A stretch of DNA of 61,993 nt from an uncultured Oscillibacter sp. (lineage in GTDB: Bacteria; Bacillota; Clostridia; Oscillospirales; Oscillospiraceae): the NCBI GenBank assembly GCA_900770295.1, contig CAAGJQ010000054.1:1-61993 (forward strand). Direction: 5' to 3'. The translations under genes were made by a program, and so were the position numbers. Below the pieces are notes generated by a model. It was given only the letters and a program-made list of their open reading frames with translations. It searched no databases and was not told the origin of the DNA. This document shows positions 7,780 through 16,884 of this stretch, one piece after another; the first letter of the stretch is position 1, and each line of letters starts with the position of its first letter.

Positions 7780-9266
7780 GCCCGAAGCTTCTCACAGCCC
7801 AGCCGCAGGCGGCGGAGGGTCTCGTCCCTGCCCAGGATGTGGCACAGCTCCACGGCGCCGCCGGGCGTCACCAGCTTGCCGGCCACGGCGATGCGGACGG
7901 GCCACATGAGGGTGGCGTTCTTCACGCCCAGAGAGACGGCCAGGTCGATGAGGGTGTCGTGGACAGCCTCCTGGGTCCAGTCGGAGATGGCCTCCAGGGC
8001 GGGAATGGCGGCCTCCAGCATGTTCAGGGAGACCTCGACGTTGGTCTTGGACTTCTTGTTGGTGAAGAACTCCACGCCGTAGTCCGGCAGGGCGTCAAAG
8101 AAGTCCACTTTTTCGGGGATGTCCGTCAGCTTCTCGCACCGGGCCTGGAGCAGGGCGGCGATGGCGGCGGTGTCGATGGCGGGATTCTTCACGGACTGGC
8201 GGATATAGGGTTCGGCAACCTTGGCAAACTCCTCCGGAGCCAGGGCACGGAGATAGGTGGCGTTGAAGTAGTCCAGCTTGGCGATGTCGAAGATGGCGGG
8301 GGACTTGGAGATACCGGCAATGTCGAAAGCCTCCACCAGCTCGTCCAGGGAGAAGATCTCCTGCTCGCTGCGCTCGCCCTTGGGGGCCCAGCCCAGCAGG
8401 GCCACGTAGTTCAGCACGGCGGGGGTCAGATAGCCCTGGGCGATCAGGTCCTCGTAGGAGGGGTCGCCGTGGCGCTTGCTCATCTTGTTGTGCTGGTCCC
8501 GCATGACGGGAGAGCAGTGGACGTAGGTGGGGATGTCCCAGCCGAAGGCCTCGTACAGCAGGTTGTACTTGGGGGCGGAGGAGAGGTACTCGCTGCCCCG
8601 GACCACGTGGGTAATGCCCATCAGGTGGTCGTCCACCACGTTGGCGAAGTTGTAGGTGGGCAGGCCGTCCCGTTTCAGCAGCACCTGGTCATCCAGGGTC
8701 TTGTTCTCCACGGTGATGTCACCGAAGGAGACATCGTGGAAGGTGGTGGTGCCCTCATGGGGAATGCGCTGGCGGATGACGTAGGGCTTGCCGGCGGCAA
8801 GGTTCGCGGCCACCTCCTCGGCGCTCAGGCTGCGGCAGGGATCGTCGGCCCGGTCAAAGTCACCGGAGTCCTCCTCAGACTCGGCCTTTTCGCAGAAGCA
8901 GTAGTAGGCGGCGCCCTTTTCCACCAGCAGTTGGGCATAGGGGAGATACAGGTCCCGCCGCTGGGACTGGATATAGGGGCCCACGGGACCGCCCACATCG
9001 GGGCCCTCGTCGTGGGTCAGGCCGCACTCGGCCATAGTGCGGTAGATGACGTCGGTAGCGCCCTCCACCAGGCGGCCCTGATCGGTGTCCTCAATGCGGA
9101 GGATAAACGTGCCGTCATTGTGCCGGGCGATGAGCCAGGTGTACAAAGCGGTGCGCAGGTTGCCCACATGCATGTAGCCGGTGGGAGAGGGGGCGAACCG
9201 GGTACGGACCTTCCCCTTGGGAATGCGGGCTTCCATCTCTTCAAAGAATTTCATATCAAGTGCCAT
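7776..9266 (-). CDS. gltX: Glutamate-tRNA ligase
   Basis: Class I aminoacyl-tRNA synthetase that charges tRNA-Glu, and possibly tRNA-Gln. The class I signatures are present: a HIGH equivalent in RFAPSPTGYMHVGNLRTAL near the N-terminus and the KMSKS equivalent NKMSKRHGD in the middle, followed by the anticodon-binding helical region. The frame is open 12 codons further upstream, but I place the start at 9266 because GGAGGT sits eight bases before this ATG and the family begins near here, giving 496 residues. A sigma-A promoter lies about 45 bases upstream on the minus strand. It is the first gene of the gltX-spoIIM-like-asnA operon. Confidence 0.97.
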   Translation of the reverse strand: MALDMKFFEEMEARIPKGKVRTRFAPSPTGYMHVGNLRTALYTWLIARHNDGTFILRIEDTDQGRLVEGATDVIYRTMAECGLTHDEGPDVGGPVGPYIQSQRRDLYLPYAQLLVEKGAAYYCFCEKAESEEDSGDFDRADDPCRSLSAEEVAANLAAGKPYVIRQRIPHEGTTTFHDVSFGDITVENKTLDDQVLLKRDGLPTYNFANVVDDHLMGITHVVRGSEYLSSAPKYNLLYEAFGWDIPTYVHCSPVMRDQHNKMSKRHGDPSYEDLIAQGYLTPAVLNYVALLGWAPKGERSEQEIFSLDELVEAFDIAGISKSPAIFDIAKLDYFNATYLRALAPEEFAKVAEPYIRQSVKNPAIDTAAIAALLQARCEKLTDIPEKVDFFDALPDYGVEFFTNKKSKTNVEVSLNMLEAAIPALEAISDWTQEAVHDTLIDLAVSLGVKNATLMWPVRIAVAGKLVTPGGAVELCHILGRDETLRRLRLGCEKLRA

Positions 9267-9310
9267 GAAAGTACCTCCATGCCAGAATTTTACGCAATAC
9301 AACAGACTAC

Positions 9311-9339
9311 ATTATCTATATTTTGAAGAGAATTGTCAA
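9311..9339 (-). promoter_or_regulatory. Promoter of gltX operon
   Basis: Read on the minus strand: TTGACA (9339-9334), 17-base spacer, GATAAT (9316-9311), 45 bases before the gltX ATG. I see no T-box specifier or antiterminator motif between it and the gene. Confidence 0.75.
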
Positions 9340-9407
9340 GAAAGGATTGCGAACCTTCCCGCAAATTTTTGAATCGTATTTTTTTGGAGTAAAATGGGAG
9401 ATATGGA

Positions 9408-9436
9408 TTGCAAGATTGTAAGAGCCATTGTAAAAT
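9408..9436 (+). promoter_or_regulatory. Promoter of the secreted beta-helix protein gene
   Basis: TTGCAA at 9408-9413, 17-base spacer, TAAAAT at 9431-9436, followed 39 bases later by the TTG start codon. Confidence 0.6.
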
Positions 9437-9475
9437 AAAACCGCATTCAAGTGTGGATCACAGGGAGGGAGCGTT

Positions 9476-11590
9476 TTGAAACTTCGAATCAAAGTTTTCT
9501 GGTCGGCAATGTTTATGGTGCTGCCGCTGCTGCTGTCTGCGGAGGCTTTGGCAGCCGGGCGCGTAACAGCCGATGAGGTGGCGAATTTTACGGTAGGAGA
9601 CGGTGCGGCGGCCCTGGAGCTTCTGACGGGAGGAGACAGTACCAGGGCCTCTTGGGACAGCGACGGCAAGACCCTGACGTTATCCGGCGTGGATTTTTCA
9701 TCTTCGGCGGCCACGGCTGTTCTGGTCCCGGACGGTACGACTCTGGTTCTGGAAGACGGGACGGAGAACCGGATCCAGAGCACCTGCGAAGTACAGTACG
9801 CTTACAGCCTGGCAATTGCCTGCGGCACAGGTGACAATATGTGGAGCGAAGAAGGCGATGAATACGCTTTCTGGGCCAATTTGAACGGTGATCTGACGAT
9901 CCGGGGCGGGGGAGAGCTTTCGCTGCGGGGCGGAACGATACACGCTCAGACCAAAGGGCTGAAGACCGCGGGCTTGGGAGCAGACGACATCGTCATTGAG
10001 GACGGCGAGATCACAGCGACCGGCGGAACCGCCGAAAACGGCGCGTACAGTACGGGCATTTATTCAGAGAGCGGAGGCTCTGTCCAGGTCAATGGGGGCA
10101 CGGTGAATGCCAGCGGCGGAAGCGTTGGGATTTGGACATACCAAGGAGAACTTTCCATCGCAGAAGGAGCCACAGTGTATGCTTACGGCAACAGCACCGG
10201 AATCTCCGGAAGTACAGTGAATGTCTCCGGCGGACAGCTGACTGCGGAAGGAAACTGGGGAATCAGCGCGCATCTGAACGTCAGCGGCGGCAAAGTGATC
10301 GCGGACGGGACCCAGGCCGGTACGTATCAGTTTTCCGGCACCGGGTCAATTACCGGCGGCACCGTAATCCTGCGCGGCAAGATCCTTGGCGGGGGATTTT
10401 TCCCCTATTCGAGCTTTACGATCAGCGGCGGCGACATCATCTCGGATGGGACCCTGTGGTTCTACCGTCTGACCGCCAATGGCGGCAGACTGAGTGTCAG
10501 TGCAACCGGGGATTTTCCGGCGATTGGTCTGGGATGTACAAGCAAAGCATATACGGATGTGAAAGGTACGGTCATACTCGGTGATGGGATGGCTGTCCGG
10601 TATCGGGACGAGGATGGCACCTATGAAAAGACCCCTGTGAAAGGAGACGCCGCATTTGATTTTTATGAGGAATACGGAGAATTCAGTAAATCGGCTACCG
10701 CCCTTTTTGAGGAAGACGGCGCTTCTTTTGCAACTGATGTGAAGATCGCGCCGGAAGTCATGTTCCAGACAGCCACCGTGGAGTCTACGAAGGAGCAGAT
10801 CGAGGCGCTTACCAGCGATTCCGACGCGGCATCCGTCAATATGGCCGCTGACAGCTTTGCCAGCCTTTCCGAAGAAGAGCAGGCCGGGATCAGTGACACG
10901 GAGATTTCCACGCTGGACACCCTGGTGAAGGAGAAAAACCAGGTGGCAGTGACCGTGGACACGGCCGGGGCGCCCACTGTCCGGTCAGTCAGCGGCCTGG
11001 CCATGGCCACGGGCGTGACGGAGGACCTCTCTGTAAAAGCAGTGGCGCTCACCGTCACGGATGTGACGGACACGAAAGAGGCGTCTGCGGCGGATGCTCT
11101 GCTGGAGCTGGATTTCCATATGACTGTTGATGGGGAGGCAGCCCAGCCCGTGTCGCCGGTTCTGATAACGGTGTCCTATACGGAAGCTATGAGAAACCAG
11201 GGAGAAGACCTTCGGGTCGTGCATGTCAATGAGGACGGGTCGACGGAGCAGGTCAGCTACACGGTTTCCGGGGACAGCCTGACGTTCCGGGCAAACCAGT
11301 TCAGCAGCTACGCGATCGTGGGCGATGTCAAAAATACGCCGGTGGAAAAGCTGACGTTCCTTTCAACGTACCGCGTCCAGACACCGGAGACACTGGACGG
11401 AAATGGGACGCTCATCGTTGCCGGTTATGATGCGGACGGCCGCATGACAGAGGCTCTCCGCTATGATCTGGTGGAAGCCAATCAGATCAAGCTGCTGTCC
11501 TGGTCTGGACATCCGGCCAGCTGCCGGGCGTTTTTGCTCACACAGGATGGCAGGCCTATGGCGGTACAGGGCAGCTATACGGGAAATTGA
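9476..11590 (+). CDS. Secreted protein with beta-helix carbohydrate-binding-like domain and C-terminal beta modules
   Basis: A 704-residue exported protein. Translation starts at TTG 9476 (AGGGAGGG is 6-13 bases upstream; the next in-frame ATG would cut the signal peptide). The signal peptide covers residues 1-27 and ends in AEALAAG. Residues ~95-310 consist of short Gly- and Thr-rich repeats of the type GGTVxxSGGS, predicting a right-handed parallel beta helix like the Cthe_2159-type carbohydrate-binding proteins. Residues ~440-620 form beta-sandwich modules, including the segment FRANQFSSYAIVGD. The last ~80 residues (ending near CRAFLLTQDGRPM) resemble a module found in two other secreted proteins of this window. 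There is no LPXTG or SLH anchor, so it may be released or held through a partner. Function unknown; glycan binding is inferred. Confidence 0.8.
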   Translation: MKLRIKVFWSAMFMVLPLLLSAEALAAGRVTADEVANFTVGDGAAALELLTGGDSTRASWDSDGKTLTLSGVDFSSSAATAVLVPDGTTLVLEDGTENRIQSTCEVQYAYSLAIACGTGDNMWSEEGDEYAFWANLNGDLTIRGGGELSLRGGTIHAQTKGLKTAGLGADDIVIEDGEITATGGTAENGAYSTGIYSESGGSVQVNGGTVNASGGSVGIWTYQGELSIAEGATVYAYGNSTGISGSTVNVSGGQLTAEGNWGISAHLNVSGGKVIADGTQAGTYQFSGTGSITGGTVILRGKILGGGFFPYSSFTISGGDIISDGTLWFYRLTANGGRLSVSATGDFPAIGLGCTSKAYTDVKGTVILGDGMAVRYRDEDGTYEKTPVKGDAAFDFYEEYGEFSKSATALFEEDGASFATDVKIAPEVMFQTATVESTKEQIEALTSDSDAASVNMAADSFASLSEEEQAGISDTEISTLDTLVKEKNQVAVTVDTAGAPTVRSVSGLAMATGVTEDLSVKAVALTVTDVTDTKEASAADALLELDFHMTVDGEAAQPVSPVLITVSYTEAMRNQGEDLRVVHVNEDGSTEQVSYTVSGDSLTFRANQFSSYAIVGDVKNTPVEKLTFLSTYRVQTPETLDGNGTLIVAGYDADGRMTEALRYDLVEANQIKLLSWSGHPASCRAFLLTQDGRPMAVQGSYTGN

Positions 11591-11620
11591 AATACCCGGA
11601 GGTATCGGGATAAAACACGG

Positions 11621-11657
11621 GGGAGACGCAGAGAACTCTGCGTCTCCCTTCCTTTTT
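11621..11657 (+). terminator. Rho-independent terminator after the beta-helix protein
   Basis: 13-bp perfect stem (11621-11633 with 11636-11648), two-base loop, then a TTCCTTTTT tail. Confidence 0.9.
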
Positions 11658-11698
11658 GACAATCAGGATCACGGCTAAAAGAGTTTTCAGAAAGCAGG

Positions 11699-11728
11699 TT
11701 GACGGCGTCGGCCCGAGAGCGGTATAAT
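11699..11728 (+). promoter_or_regulatory. Promoter of the methyltransferase and probably the ecf-clpE run
   Basis: TTGACG at 11699-11704, 18-base spacer, TATAAT at 11723-11728. It is the only convincing promoter I see before the long gene run that follows. Confidence 0.75.
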
Positions 11729-11769
11729 ATACTGATTTATTATGTGAACGCAAAATGGAGGAAGCACTT

Positions 11770-12633
11770 ATGTGGATCGCGGACAAGTGGCAGGACTATG
11801 AACTTCTGGACTGCGGCGGCGGAGAGAAGCTGGAGCGCTGGGACAAGCAGTTCCTGGTGCGGCCGGACCCTCAGGCCATCTGGGAGACGCCCCATAAGAA
11901 TCCCGCCTGGAAGCGGGCCAACGCCCGGTATCTGCGGTCCCAGACCGGCGGCGGACACTGGGAGAAAAAGACCCTGCCCGAGAGCTGGAAGGTCCGTTAC
12001 GGTGAGCTGACCTTCCAGGTTAAGCCCATGAACTTCAAGCATACGGGCCTGTTCCCGGAGCAGGCGGTGAACTGGGATTTTGCCATGGACAAGATCCGCA
12101 GCGCCGGCCGGCCCATCCGGGTGCTGAACCTGTTTGCCTACACCGGCGGCGCCACGGTGGCCTGCGCCAGGGCAGGGGCCTCCGTGTGCCATGTGGACGC
12201 GGCCAGGGGCATGGTGGCCTGGGCCCGGGAGAATGCGAAGCTCTCCGGCCTGGAGGATGCCCCCATCCGCTGGATCATCGACGACTGCGCCAAATTCGTG
12301 GAGCGGGAGATCCGCCGGGGCAAGACCTACGACGCCATCATCATGGACCCGCCCTCCTATGGCCGGGGCCCCGGCGGCGAGGTGTGGAAGCTGGAGGACA
12401 ACCTCTACGACTTCGTGAAGCTGTGCGCCGGCGTGCTGTCGGACAAGCCTCTGTTTGTGCTGATCAACTCCTACACCACCGGCCTGGCCCCCTCGGTGCT
12501 GGGGTATCTGCTGAACATCCTGGTGGCCTCCAAATACGGCGGCCGCTGCACCTGGGACGAACTGGGTCTGCCCGTCACCGAGACGGGACTGGCCCTGCCC
12601 TGCGGCGCCACAGGCAGATGGTTCAGCGAGTGA
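11770..12633 (+). CDS. Class I SAM-dependent methyltransferase, RlmI/RlmK-like, probably rRNA-modifying
   Basis: A Rossmann-fold methyltransferase of 287 residues. The SAM-binding motif is VLNLFAYTGGATVACARAGA around residues 115-134, the acidic residue after strand 2 lies in VCHVDAARG, and the catalytic motif IV is IIMDPPSYGRG. The DPPSY form is typical of RlmI/RlmK-type 23S rRNA cytosine-C5 or guanine-N7 enzymes. The N-terminal ~100 residues (WIADKWQDYELLDCGGGEKL) are shorter than in RlmI and lack a clear PUA domain. The ATG at 11755 is in frame, but the GGAGGA inside its second and third codons is a well-placed ribosome site for ATG 11770, so I start there. The exact target nucleotide is unknown. 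Confidence 0.85.
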   Translation: MWIADKWQDYELLDCGGGEKLERWDKQFLVRPDPQAIWETPHKNPAWKRANARYLRSQTGGGHWEKKTLPESWKVRYGELTFQVKPMNFKHTGLFPEQAVNWDFAMDKIRSAGRPIRVLNLFAYTGGATVACARAGASVCHVDAARGMVAWARENAKLSGLEDAPIRWIIDDCAKFVEREIRRGKTYDAIIMDPPSYGRGPGGEVWKLEDNLYDFVKLCAGVLSDKPLFVLINSYTTGLAPSVLGYLLNILVASKYGGRCTWDELGLPVTETGLALPCGATGRWFSE

Positions 12634-12664
12634 GAACGGCGACCGCGCTGCTAAGAAATGGAAA

Positions 12665-13531
12665 GTGAGACCTGAAGACATGCCGACAATGATCGAGACC
12701 GACAGCCTGCGGTTCGCGTACCCTGCGGACGAGGGCGGGCAGCCGGTATTTGCCCTGCGGGGCGTGGATTTGAAAATCGAGAAGGGCAGCTTTGTGGTGG
12801 TGCTGGGGCACAATGGCTCCGGCAAGTCCACCCTGGCTAAGACCTTCAACGCCGTGCTGCTGCCCGCCGGCGGCAAGGTGTATGTGGAGGGAATGGACAC
12901 CCTGGACGAGAGCCTGCTGCTGGCCATCCGCCAGCGGGTGGGCATGGTGTTCCAGAACCCGGACAACCAGATCGTCGCCAACGTGGTGGAGGAGGATGTG
13001 GCCTTCGCTCCGGAGAATCTGGGCGTGCCCAGTGAGGAGATCCGCCAGCGGGTGGACAACGCCCTCAAGGCGGTGGGTATGAGCGAATTCGTGACCCATG
13101 CGCCCCATCTGCTCTCCGGCGGACAGAAGCAGCGCATCGCCATCGCCGGTGTCATCGCCATGGAGCCGGACTGCATCGTGCTGGACGAGGCCACCGCCAT
13201 GCTGGACCCCATCGGCCGGCAGGAGGTGCTCTCCACCGTTCACCGCCTGAACAGGGAGAAGGGGATCACGATCATCCTCATCACCCACCATATGAACGAG
13301 GCGGAGGACGCCGACCGCGTCATCGTCATGGATGACGGCAAGGTGGCTATGGACGGGACTCCGAAGGAGGTATTCACCCAGGTGGACCACCTGCGGGCCA
13401 TGGGCCTGACCGCGCCGGACACCGTGGATTTGCTGGACCGGCTGCGGAAGGACGGCCTGGACGTGCCTCTTGACGCGCTGACGGTGGAGGAGTGCGCCGA
13501 CGCCATCGCCAGGGCTTTCGCCGGAAACTAA
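12665..13531 (+). CDS. ecfA1: ECF transporter ATPase A1
   Basis: One of two ABC ATPases that drive energy-coupling-factor vitamin importers shared by many substrate-binding S components. Visible motifs: Walker A GHNGSGKSTL near residue 48, Q-loop QNPDNQIVANVV, signature LSGGQKQR, Walker B CIVLDEATAMLD and H-loop ILITHHM. The family-specific Q-loop (NPDNQ) marks the A1 type. The frame opens with GTG at 12665, and ATGs at 12680 and 12689 are alternative starts. None has a strong ribosome site, so the first ~8 residues are uncertain. It lies 31 bases after the methyltransferase and 19 bases before ecfA2. No S component is encoded in this window, so the module presumably serves several unlinked ones. 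Confidence 0.95.
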   Translation: MRPEDMPTMIETDSLRFAYPADEGGQPVFALRGVDLKIEKGSFVVVLGHNGSGKSTLAKTFNAVLLPAGGKVYVEGMDTLDESLLLAIRQRVGMVFQNPDNQIVANVVEEDVAFAPENLGVPSEEIRQRVDNALKAVGMSEFVTHAPHLLSGGQKQRIAIAGVIAMEPDCIVLDEATAMLDPIGRQEVLSTVHRLNREKGITIILITHHMNEAEDADRVIVMDDGKVAMDGTPKEVFTQVDHLRAMGLTAPDTVDLLDRLRKDGLDVPLDALTVEECADAIARAFAGN

Positions 13532-13550
13532 CGGAAGGAACGAAAACGAT

Positions 13551-14417
13551 TTGGAACCGATTTTACAGATCAAAAACCTGACCCACACCTACGGCGTGGG
13601 TACGCCCTTCCAGCGCAGCGCGGTGGAGGATATGACATTTGACGTATACCAGGGAGAATTTCTCGGCATCATCGGCCACACCGGCTCGGGAAAGTCCACT
13701 CTGATCCAGCATCTGAACGGATTGCTGAAGCCAACCGGCGGCCAGGTGCTGCTGAGCGGCAAGGACATCTGGGCGGAGCCGAAGAAGATCCGGGACGTCC
13801 GGTTCCGGGTGGGTCTGGTGTTCCAGTACCCGGAATACCAGTTGTTCGAGGAGACGGTCTACAAGGACATCGCGTTTGGCCCCATCAATATGGGCAAGAC
13901 CGGGGAGGAGTTGGACCGCTGCATCCGGGAGGCCGCCCGTCTGGTGGGCATCCGGGATGACCAGTTGGACAAGTCGCCCTTTGAGCTCTCCGGCGGCCAG
14001 AAGCGCCGGGTGGCGCTGGCCGGCGTGCTGGCCATGGAGCCGGAGGTCCTGATTTTGGACGAGCCCACGGCGGGTCTGGACCCGGCGGGCCGGGAGAACC
14101 TGATGGCGAACATCCGGGACTTTCACCGCAACCGGCACACGACGGTGATCCTGGTGAGCCACAGCATGGACGAGATCGCCCAGAACGTGGACCGCATCCT
14201 GGTGCTGAAAAGCGCCCACGTGCTGATGAGCGGCACCCCGGCGGAGGTGTTTGCCCGGGCGGACGAGCTGATGACCGCCGGTCTGGACGTGCCCCAGGTG
14301 ACCCGCATCGCCATGGCGCTGAAGGCCCGGGGCCTGGACATCGACCCCGCTGTCTACACGGTGGAGGCCCTGGAGCGGGAGCTGCTGGCGCTGCGGAAAG
14401 GCGGTGCGGCATGCTGA
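13551..14417 (+). CDS. ecfA2: ECF transporter ATPase A2
   Basis: Second ATPase of the ECF module, forming a heterodimer with EcfA1. Motifs: Walker A GHTGSGKSTL near residue 46, Q-loop YPEYQLFEETVYKDIAFGP (the A2-type sequence), signature ELSGGQKRRVALAG, Walker B VLILDEPTAGLDP and the switch histidine in VSHSMDE. The length of 288 residues is typical. The start is TTG 13551, with GGAAGGA about 11 bases upstream; there is no ATG before the first conserved strand. Its last seven bases overlap the start of ecfT, which points to coupled synthesis of transporter subunits. Confidence 0.95.
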   Translation: MEPILQIKNLTHTYGVGTPFQRSAVEDMTFDVYQGEFLGIIGHTGSGKSTLIQHLNGLLKPTGGQVLLSGKDIWAEPKKIRDVRFRVGLVFQYPEYQLFEETVYKDIAFGPINMGKTGEELDRCIREAARLVGIRDDQLDKSPFELSGGQKRRVALAGVLAMEPEVLILDEPTAGLDPAGRENLMANIRDFHRNRHTTVILVSHSMDEIAQNVDRILVLKSAHVLMSGTPAEVFARADELMTAGLDVPQVTRIAMALKARGLDIDPAVYTVEALERELLALRKGGAAC

Positions 14418-15217
14418 AGGATATCACGCTGGGCCAGTATTTCCCGGGAAACACGGTGGCCCACAAGCTGGATCCCCGGACGAAGATTTTGCTGGTGGTC
14501 CTGTATATCGTGGCGCTGTTCTGCGCCAAGAGCCTGCTGACCTACGGCCTGATGGCCCTGTGTCTGGCGGTGTGCGTCCGCATTTCCAGGGTGGGCGTCA
14601 AGCAGCTGGTGCGGGGCTTGAAGCCGGTGCTCGTCATCATCATTTTCACGGGCATTCTGAACCTGTTTTTCACCCCCGGTGACCGGTACATCTTTGAATG
14701 GGGCTTCCTCCACGTCTCCGACACGGGACTGCGGAGCGCCGTGTTCATGGTGCTGCGCATCATGCTGCTGATCATGGGCACCTTCCTGATGACCTACACC
14801 ACCAGCCCCATCAGCCTGACCGACGGCCTGGAACGGCTGCTGAACGGCCTGAAAAAGCTCCATGTGCCGGTCCACGAGCTGGCGATGATGATGTCCATTG
14901 CCCTGCGGTTCATCCCCACGCTGATCGAGGAGACGGACAAAATCATGTCCGCTCAGAAGGCGAGAGGCGCGGACTTTGAGAGCGGGAATCTCATCCAGAA
15001 GGCCAAGGCCCTCATCCCCATTCTGGTGCCGCTGTTTATCAGCGCCTTCCGTCGGGCGGACGAGCTGGCCACGGCCATGGAGTGCCGCTGTTACCACGGC
15101 GGAGAGGGCCGGACCAAGCTCCATGTGCTGAAATACCAGCGCCGGGACTATATCGCGCTGACCGCAGGTGTGCTGGTCGTGGCGGCGGTGCTGGTACTGC
15201 GGCATTTTGGACTGTAA
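14411..15217 (+). CDS. ecfT: ECF transporter transmembrane scaffold T
   Basis: Membrane scaffold that links the two ATPases to interchangeable S components. 268 residues with about 5-6 membrane segments in the N-terminal and C-terminal parts and a long cytosolic helical region between. The coupling-helix signature is the Ala-Arg-Gly motif, seen here as AQKARGADF near residues 187-195, with the second motif AMECRCY at about 223. The N-terminal LDPRTKILLVV is strongly conserved in the family. It ends 29 bases before the next gene. Together with ecfA1 and ecfA2 it makes a complete group II ECF core. Confidence 0.95.
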   Translation: MLKDITLGQYFPGNTVAHKLDPRTKILLVVLYIVALFCAKSLLTYGLMALCLAVCVRISRVGVKQLVRGLKPVLVIIIFTGILNLFFTPGDRYIFEWGFLHVSDTGLRSAVFMVLRIMLLIMGTFLMTYTTSPISLTDGLERLLNGLKKLHVPVHELAMMMSIALRFIPTLIEETDKIMSAQKARGADFESGNLIQKAKALIPILVPLFISAFRRADELATAMECRCYHGGEGRTKLHVLKYQRRDYIALTAGVLVVAAVLVLRHFGL

Positions 15218-15246
15218 AGGGATGCGTTTAAAAGGAGATTGGCGCT

Positions 15247-16110
15247 ATGGAATTCCTGAAAAAGAATGGGCTGGTAATTCTGTCTCTGTCTCTGTGCGCC
15301 GTTCTCACCGCGGCGCTGGTCCGACAGAGCACGGAGGTGAATGCCTTGCGGCAGGAAAACGCTGCCCTGACGGCCCGTCTGGATGAAGCGGACACCGCCC
15401 TGGAGAACCTCCGGTCCGATCTGGAGCAGCCGGCGCCCTCCGCCCGGTTCATGCGGACTTCCGTGAACACCGAGAACCATTTTATGACGGCGGACATCAT
15501 GGCGGTGCTGCCGGAGGAGCAGGAGAGAAATCCTGCCATCGGCCTCTGCTGCCCGGGAGAGCCTTACAGCCTGGCCTGGAAATACGACTACTTACAGCAG
15601 GAGGCGGACGGGACCTATTCTGGAACCGTGATCTTCCCCCTGGACCTGGACATGGGTCTGGAGCTGCGGCTGGAGGACGACACCGTGCTGTTTAGCACGG
15701 ACACCGTGAAGACGCTGCTGCCTCTGCAGTGGGACTGCGGCTGGACCGCATGGCACTACAATTGTCAGGCACAGCTGTTCTCCCAGTGTGACTGGGACGC
15801 CGCCCTGACGGATTTGGATGGCAACGCGGCCCAAACCGAAGAGGGAACGTTCCGGGCGTACCGGAACGGGATCCTGGTCTTTACTGGCCGGGAGGTCCCC
15901 GATTCCTCTCGTGTGGAAGTGGACGGGGAGCTGCTGGACTACCTGGAGTTGGCCTGCGCCCCGGGGGACCGCATGCGGCTGACCTATGCCTGCACCGACG
16001 CGTCTGGCCTCCGCTATGAGTTCCCGGTCTGTGAACTGCTGGCCATGAACTGGGACGACATGGAGGAATGTCCGCTGTCCAATCTTCCTACCGTCACCTG
16101 GCCGGAATAA
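15247..16110 (+). CDS. Membrane-anchored protein of unknown function
   Basis: I do not recognise a family. The 287 residues begin with one N-terminal membrane segment (residues ~8-26), followed by a heptad-like stretch (STEVNALRQENAALTARLDE) predicting a short coiled coil, then a beta-rich region of about 210 residues with several Trp and Cys, such as LQWDCGWTAWHYNC. The topology would place the bulk outside the membrane. The start ATG 15247 has AAGGAGA about 10 bases upstream. It sits between ecfT and truA with gaps of 29 and 15 bases and no terminator, so it is transcribed with them. The coiled coil suggests dimerisation. No catalytic motif is evident. Confidence 0.7.
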   Translation: MEFLKKNGLVILSLSLCAVLTAALVRQSTEVNALRQENAALTARLDEADTALENLRSDLEQPAPSARFMRTSVNTENHFMTADIMAVLPEEQERNPAIGLCCPGEPYSLAWKYDYLQQEADGTYSGTVIFPLDLDMGLELRLEDDTVLFSTDTVKTLLPLQWDCGWTAWHYNCQAQLFSQCDWDAALTDLDGNAAQTEEGTFRAYRNGILVFTGREVPDSSRVEVDGELLDYLELACAPGDRMRLTYACTDASGLRYEFPVCELLAMNWDDMEECPLSNLPTVTWPE

Positions 16111-16125
16111 GGAGTTTGACCGACT

Positions 16126-16884
16126 ATGCGCAATATCGCTTTAAAACTGATGTATAACGGCACCGCCTACCATGGCTGGCAGGTCCAGAAAAACGCCGTC
16201 ACCGTCTGCGAGACGCTGCAAAACGCCCTGGAGAAGATCACCGGCGCCCCGGTCCATCTCACCGGTTGCGGCCGCACCGACGCAGGCGTCCACGCGGAGC
16301 ACTACATCGCCAATTTCCGCACCGAGAGCCGCATCCCCATCGACCGGCTGCCCTTTGCCATCAATACCCACACCCCGGAGGACATCGCCGTGAAGGAGGC
16401 CTTCGAGGTGGCGGAGGACTTCAACGCCATCGGCTCCTGCATCAAAAAAGAGTACACATACAGGATTTATAACTCCCGATTCAAGAATCCGTTTTACGTC
16501 AACCGGGCCTACTTCTACCCCAAGAAGCTGGACGAGGAGTTTTTGAACCGGGCGGCCCACCAGTTCGTGGGGACCCATGACTTCCGGGCGGTGCGCTCCG
16601 TGGGGACGGAGACAAAGTCCACCGTCCGCACCATCTATTGGTGCGACGTGACCCGGAACGGGGACCTGCTGGAATTGAAGGTCTGCGCCAACGGTTTTTT
16701 GTATAATATGGTCCGTGCCATCACCGGCACGGTGCTCTACGCGGCGGAGGGCAAATTTGCCCCGGAGGACATCCCCGCCATTCTGGAGAGCGGCGACCGC
16801 ACCGCCGCCGGCCCCACCGTGCCTCCCGGCGGCCTGTACCTGACGAGACTTTGGTATGAGGATGAGCGACTGAACAATGGCTGA
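16126..16884 (+). CDS. truA: tRNA pseudouridine(38-40) synthase
   Basis: Converts uridines 38-40 of the tRNA anticodon stem to pseudouridine. 252 residues, standard length. The catalytic aspartate is D52 in GCGRTDAGVHAEHY. The N-terminal YNGTAYHGWQVQ and the C-terminal ANGFLYNMVRAITGTV are family signatures. truA next to ecfA1-ecfA2-ecfT is a widespread Firmicutes arrangement that normally sits behind the ribosomal protein cluster; here the block is behind a methyltransferase instead and is interrupted by an unknown gene. Its end overlaps the next gene by eight bases. Confidence 0.96.
   Translation: MRNIALKLMYNGTAYHGWQVQKNAVTVCETLQNALEKITGAPVHLTGCGRTDAGVHAEHYIANFRTESRIPIDRLPFAINTHTPEDIAVKEAFEVAEDFNAIGSCIKKEYTYRIYNSRFKNPFYVNRAYFYPKKLDEEFLNRAAHQFVGTHDFRAVRSVGTETKSTVRTIYWCDVTRNGDLLELKVCANGFLYNMVRAITGTVLYAAEGKFAPEDIPAILESGDRTAAGPTVPPGGLYLTRLWYEDERLNNG

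Noticed and set aside
6107..9302. T-box leaders for asnA, gltX or trpS
   Set aside because: No GGGTGG-ACCGCG antiterminator sequence is seen upstream of any of them; the asnA gap is only 38 bases.
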